Shown here one piece after another: positions 59,082-64,000 of a stretch of 64,000 bases of DNA. Made by a program: the position numbers and the translations under genes. The DNA is from Streptococcus troglodytae (lineage in GTDB: Bacteria; Bacillota; Bacilli; Lactobacillales; Streptococcaceae): the NCBI RefSeq assembly GCF_002355215.1, contig NZ_AP014612.1, forward strand, positions 62,001-126,000, given 5' to 3'. Positions within the stretch are counted from its first letter, which is position 1. Each line of letters opens with the position of its first letter. Below the pieces are notes generated by a model. The model had not been told where the DNA came from, searched no databases, and worked only from the letters and a program-made list of their open reading frames with translations.

Positions 59082-60086
59082 ATGGTTCTATCACAACAAA
59101 AATGTCACTATTTAGCAAAAGTCAGTGATTCAAATGGCATTATTTCAGCCCTAGCCTTTGACCAACGCGGTGCCTTGAAGCGTTTGATGGCACAATATCA
59201 GATGGAGGAACCAACAGTTGCTCAAATGGAAGAACTGAAAGTGCTGGTCTCAGAAGAATTAACACCCTATGCTTCATCTATTCTCCTTGATCCTGAATAC
59301 GGCTTGCCAGCTGCGCAAGCGCGTGATAGGGAGGCGGGTCTCCTATTAGCATATGAAAAAACAGGGTATGATACAACCACAACCAGTCGTTTGCCAGATT
59401 GTTTAGTGGACTGGTCTGTTAAGCGGCTGAAAGAAGCAGGTGCTGACGCTGTTAAATTCCTGCTCTATTATGATGTTGATGGAAATCCACAAGTTAATGT
59501 GCAAAAGCAAGCTTACATTGAGCGCATCGGCTCTGAATGTCAGGCTGAAGCTATGCCGTTCTTTCTTGAAATACTCACTTACGACGAAACAATCTCAGAT
59601 AATTCAAGTGTTGAATTTGCTAAAGTGAAAGCGCATAAAGTCAATGATGCTATGAAAATTTTTTCAGCTGAGCGTTTTGGCATAGATGTTCTCAAGGTTG
59701 AAGTGCCTGTTAATATGTCATACGTCGAAGGGTTTGCTGAAGGTGAAGTAGTGTATAGTAAGGAAGAGGCAGCACAAGCTTTTCGTGAACAGGAGGCTTC
59801 AACAGATTTACCCTATATTTACTTAAGCGCTGGTGTGAGTGCAGAGCTTTTTCAAGAAACGCTTGTTTTTGCGCATGAAGCAGGTGCTAAATTTAATGGT
59901 GTCCTTTGCGGACGTGCCACATGGGCAGGATCTGTTCAGGTTTATATTGAAGAAGGAAAGAAAGTAGCACGTCAATGGTTACGGACTAGCGGCTTGCAAA
60001 ATATTAATGAACTCAACAAGGTTTTAAAAACGACCGCATCACCTTGGACAGAAAAAGTGTCAGTTGGTCCAGTTTTTAAGGAATAA
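59082..60086 (+). CDS. lacD: Tagatose 1,6-bisphosphate aldolase (LacD type)
   Basis: Class I aldolase that cleaves tagatose 1,6-bisphosphate and also accepts fructose 1,6-bisphosphate. The 334-residue protein has [13 protein letters not shown] near the start, DPEYGLPA, and the Schiff-base lysine region [12 protein letters not shown]. Full length. In this operon it would split the bisphosphate made by the kinase upstream. It is a copy separate from the lactose operon, which is not in this window. Confidence 0.9.
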   Translation: MVLSQQKCHYLAKVSDSNGIISALAFDQRGALKRLMAQYQMEEPTVAQMEELKVLVSEELTPYASSILLDPEYGLPAAQARDREAGLLLAYEKTGYDTTTTSRLPDCLVDWSVKRLKEAGADAVKFLLYYDVDGNPQVNVQKQAYIERIGSECQAEAMPFFLEILTYDETISDNSSVEFAKVKAHKVNDAMKIFSAERFGIDVLKVEVPVNMSYVEGFAEGEVVYSKEEAAQAFREQEASTDLPYIYLSAGVSAELFQETLVFAHEAGAKFNGVLCGRATWAGSVQVYIEEGKKVARQWLRTSGLQNINELNKVLKTTASPWTEKVSVGPVFKE

Positions 60087-60128
60087 TGATAAATCTTATT
60101 GCATGAAAAGCTAAATAGTCATATAAAA

Positions 60129-60160
60129 GAAGGATTGTTCATTATGAATAATCCTTTTTA
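60129..60160. terminator. lacD terminator, bidirectional
   Basis: AAGGATTGTTCAT / ATGAATAATCCTT (one G-T pair) with TTTTT, between the converging lacD and membrane-protein genes. Confidence 0.85.
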
Positions 60161-60165
60161 TGAAA

Positions 60166-61532
60166 TCAACTATTCTTTCTTTTTTGATTGTTGTTGGCTA
60201 GATGGGATAAACGTCGTTTTATCAGACCAATTCCAATAGCCCCAATGAAAATTAGGCAAATGACTCTTGTATAAAAGAAAACAGCTTCTAAATTCTTAAC
60301 ATTTCTGGAGAATGCGTAAGCGCTTAAGGCTGAGTATTGATGTTGACTCCAAGAGACTCCAATCAAAGTTAATAGTAAAATGACTTGTTGCATAATAGCA
60401 CCCAGTCCGTAAAATTTGGAATGAGTAATTCTTCTTTCTAAAAGCGGTAGCGTTTCATCTCTTGTAAATTCTTGGAGAAGGAAATGATTGCCGCTAGCAA
60501 TAAAAGCAGAGCTTAGCAAAATACCTAGGAGATAAGTTGAGGGCCATAAAAGTAATAAAAAACTTGCTGTACTAGCCAGTAAACAAACGATAGTAAAATA
60601 AGATGGGTTTATGATCTGTTGAAATTTCCTTCTGCTTGTCATAGAGAGCATTAAGCCTAGAATAAGCATTGTATAAGAGAGTCCAACCATATACAGTTTA
60701 TCAATAGCTATAAAGTAAATAAGGCTATAGATGACTAAAAAGTTTCTGGCAGCACCAAACCATAAAGTAAATAAAGCTTGTTGAGAAAAATGTAAGGGTT
60801 TAAAAAGCAGACCAATAATGATAAATAAGCAAAGAGAAAGTCCAATATACAAAGCATAGTTTGTATTAGCTGTCTGTTTAAGTAATCTTGTAAAAAAAGA
60901 AAAGAGCAGCATACCAATGGCTGGAAAAAAATGGAGATAAGCCTTTCGTTTTCTTTCAAAAGGAACCTGCTGGCTAAAGTTGGCTTCTTGTTCCAATTGA
61001 CAGATAAAAGCATATGAAGTGAGCAACATAAGCAAAAAGAAAGCAAACACTAAGGTTATGGAAGTATGGCGAAAATATAAAAATAATGAAATAGTGATTC
61101 CTAAAAGAAGATAAGCCCTCACCATTGTTCCTTTATAGGACCATTCATTTTTTCTTTCAACATACTTTTGATTGTCTTGAAAAGTGCCTTGTAATTGGCT
61201 AAACCAAGTCCTACTAAAACAGCACCCAATTCCCAAAATAAAAAGGAAAGATCACCAAAAAAGCAAAGACAAGTTCCCAAAATAGTTAGTAGGAGGCTAC
61301 ATCTTAAAACTTTGTATGGATTTTTCAATTCGCCAAAACCTTGTATGGCAAAGACCCCTGCTTTTTCAAATGCGTATAATAAAACGAAGGGAAGTAAAAA
61401 GTGATACTGCCCATAATGCTGATATAAAAGTCCTGCAAAGATAATGTTTGGAATAATAACAGCACCTTCTGCTAAGGCTTCCCCTAGCGAAGCTGCGATA
61501 GTTTTTATCACGGAGTTCATGGAAGTCACCAA
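60166..61532 (-). CDS. MFS-like membrane protein, frameshifted
   Basis: About 455 residues with about 12 hydrophobic helices in two halves. The first part (61532-61119) begins MVTSMNSVIKTIAASLGEALAEG and the second (to 60166) starts around NEWSYKGTMVRAYLLLG. They are joined by adding one A to an A6 run (plus-strand T6 at 61148-61153; expected KEKNEWSYKG). I see no conserved transporter signature beyond the helix pattern; the start (TTG at 61532 or ATG at 61520) is uncertain. Function unknown. Confidence 0.65.
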
Positions 61533-61659
61533 CTTTCAAAGTTACTACCATTATAATGACTCTTGTTGGAAAGTACAAGTAACCGTTTCAGCATACTGGT
61601 AAATTCCCCAAATAAGTATCAACTGTGTTATTTTAGTCAAGTCAAGAAAACAAAATAGA

Positions 61660-61877
61660 GGGTACTAGGACAAAAGATGATCCATTGTCATGAAATCGTC
61701 ATTTCGATTTTGTTGTCTTGTTTTCGCAAAGTGGATATTTATATAGACTGATATTCATGGAATGAGATAAGCTAGCAGTCTAGTGGACTGTTAAAGGCTT
61801 GAGCCTAAAAACCAAAATGCGAAAATGCCAATCAACCACTGCACAATAAAAAAGGTTGGAACACTTTTGTTCCAGCC
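61660..61877 (-). repeat. Dispersed intergenic repeat, family 1, copy D
   Basis: Read on the minus strand it starts with GGCTGGAACAAAAGTGTTCC and TTTTTTATTGTGCAGTGGTTG. It continues through GGTTTTTAGGCT, CAGTCCACTAGACTG and CCACTTTGCGAAAA. It is the inverse-oriented member of the family also found after the 25-codon gene, thrC and the MATE gene. The rest of the gap (61533-61659 and 61878-61974) shows no gene. Confidence 0.75.
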
Positions 61878-61974
61878 TCAATAAAAGAACCGTTTCCGTT
61901 GTGATAAAAAAGTTTAATGATCAAAAATAATATTGAGAGAATTTCACAACCTTCAATTTAAAGTTTAGAATGAC

Positions 61975-62059
61975 ACTAAATTAGTGCAAAACGCAGGCAA
62001 TAGTTATAAGCGCTGGCGTTTCATTTTGCCATCTCTACCATCCAAGGAAACTGTAAAAA
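61975..62059 (-). repeat. Dispersed intergenic repeat, family 2, second copy
   Basis: On the minus strand: TTTCCTTGGATGGTAGAGAT, GGCAAAATGAAACGCC and CTATTGCCTGCGTTTT, matching 8634-8722. Confidence 0.5.
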
Positions 62060-62122
62060 GACTATGAATACAACTTCTGAAATGATTAAAACACTTTATT
62101 GAATTGTTGTCCCCCAAATTTT

Positions 62123-62965
62123 TTATACTTCTTTCCTTAATCCCAAATAGTGAGCATGAAAAGCGATATGTTTTTCGACAAAACTGGCAATAAAATAATA
62201 ACTGTGATCATAGCCTTCATGCAGATCTAAAATCACATCAATTCCGTTTGCCTCAGCAGCTTGAACAAAAACTTCTGGCTGTAATTGTTCTGGATAAAAG
62301 TTATCTGCTAAGCCTTGATCAATCAAAATCGGTTGTGCCTTTTTCATCTGTGATACAAGTTTGCTGCTGTCATAGGCTGCCCAAGTCTTCTCGTCCTTGC
62401 CAAGATAAGCAGAGAAAGCTTTTTTTCCCCAAGGAACATTGCTCGGATTGACAATAGGTGCAAAAGCAGAGATGGCAGCATAGCAATCTGGATTTTTTAA
62501 ACCGATTTGTAAAGCGCCATGGCCGCCCATACTATGTCCAAAAAGGGACCGTTGATTCGTTACAGGGAAATTCGCTTCAATCAGCTCTGGCAGTTCTTCT
62601 ACAATATAGTCATACATACGATAATGCTGTGACCAAGGGTTCTGTGTTGCATTGAGATAAAAACCAGCTCCCTGTCCTAAATCATAGCTTTCGTCATCAG
62701 CTGCATTCTTACCCCTAGGTGACGTATCAGGGATGACTAAGGCTAAGCCATATTTGGCAGCATACTGCTGAGCACCGGCCTTGGTTGAAAAATTTTCATC
62801 TGTGCAAGTCAAACCAGACAGGAAATAGAGAACAGGCACCTTCTTATCTGCTGCCTGAGGCGGCAGATAAATAGCAAAGGTCATCTCAGTATTGGTCGTT
62901 CTTGACTGATGGCTGTAGCGCTCATGCCAGCCATCAAATATTTTATTTTTTGATAGTTGTTCCAT
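62123..62965 (-). CDS. S-formylglutathione hydrolase-like esterase (FrmB/esterase D)
   Basis: A 280-residue alpha/beta hydrolase of the esterase D family. It has FLSGLTCTDENFSTKAGAQ, the nucleophile in GHSMGGHGAL (Ser about 149), and the catalytic His near HEGYDHSYYF. It lies 10 bases downstream of the class III alcohol dehydrogenase gene, the standard pair for formaldehyde removal: the dehydrogenase makes S-formylglutathione and this enzyme hydrolyses it. Full length. Confidence 0.93.
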   Translation of the reverse strand: MEQLSKNKIFDGWHERYSHQSRTTNTEMTFAIYLPPQAADKKVPVLYFLSGLTCTDENFSTKAGAQQYAAKYGLALVIPDTSPRGKNAADDESYDLGQGAGFYLNATQNPWSQHYRMYDYIVEELPELIEANFPVTNQRSLFGHSMGGHGALQIGLKNPDCYAAISAFAPIVNPSNVPWGKKAFSAYLGKDEKTWAAYDSSKLVSQMKKAQPILIDQGLADNFYPEQLQPEVFVQAAEANGIDVILDLHEGYDHSYYFIASFVEKHIAFHAHYLGLRKEV

Positions 62966-62975
62966 GGCTACCTTC

Positions 62976-64000
<1,025 letters not shown>

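Overview
The window is a low-GC Firmicutes chromosome segment that I identify as Streptococcus mutans. The reasons are the comR-comS pair with an almost standard XIP pheromone, the fructan genes fruA-fruB next to hrcA-grpE-dnaK-dnaJ, the order ropA(tig)-rpoE-pyrG-fba, and the fructose PTS/lacD cluster followed by a FrmB-like esterase and class III adh.

Layout. 1-2.8 kb: an unrecognised partial gene, an Asp/Glu racemase, a START-like protein and an unusual membrane protein. 2.9-4.9 kb: purB and an AlkD-like repair protein. 5.2-8.5 kb: competence switch comR-comS and, facing it, a secreted amyloid-type protein like SMU.63c (frameshifted). 8.9-18.5 kb: ruvB, a phosphatase, a MORN protein, an acyltransferase, a stand-alone 25-codon peptide gene, thrC, a MATE pump, an ACT protein and a DUF711 protein. 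18.5-20.6 kb: a phosphoglycerate-mutase-like enzyme and two cell-wall hydrolases. 21-27 kb: secreted fructan hydrolases fruA and fruB. 27-32.7 kb: the CIRCE-controlled heat-shock operon. 33-38.1 kb: truA, a vitamin kinase with an ECF S component, an UPF0340 protein, mscS and trigger factor. 38.2-45.4 kb: an AT-rich island between two inverted, decayed IS982-type copies. 45.7-50.2 kb: rpoE, pyrG with a CTP-sensing type leader, a tiny bacteriocin-like pair, tRNA-Leu and fba. 50.2-55.1 kb: an ISL3 element, tRNA-Thr, and an operon of a truncated methyltransferase, two 11-codon minigenes and an MFS pump, facing an Rgg-type regulator. 55.4-60.1 kb: an RpiR regulator and the fructose/tagatose operon. 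60.2-64 kb: a membrane protein, a FrmB-like esterase and formaldehyde-type adh (cut by the window edge).

The strongest candidate for an undescribed system is the island at 39.5-44.5 kb. A 27-codon precursor carries a double-glycine-type leader (LSxxQSxxVxAG) that would release the 12-residue peptide WVCVGWGFVCWG. It is followed by a C39-peptidase ABC exporter, an anchored beta protein, an ABC ATPase and permease, and two membrane-anchored thioredoxin-fold proteins. I infer a secreted, disulfide-bonded Trp/Cys peptide with its own export, oxidation and immunity. Second is the pair of 11-residue minigenes (MTTEQGLIIIA and MAAEQGLIIIA), the second with a near-perfect ribosome binding site, in front of a pump and close to an Rgg regulator. 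Third is a one-residue variant of XIP (GLDWWGL instead of GLDWWSL).

Many genes, including core genes such as fba, dnaJ, truA and tig, are broken by single-base losses, almost all in homopolymer runs. I take these as base-calling errors in the sequence rather than real pseudogenes, and give full-length spans for the affected genes.
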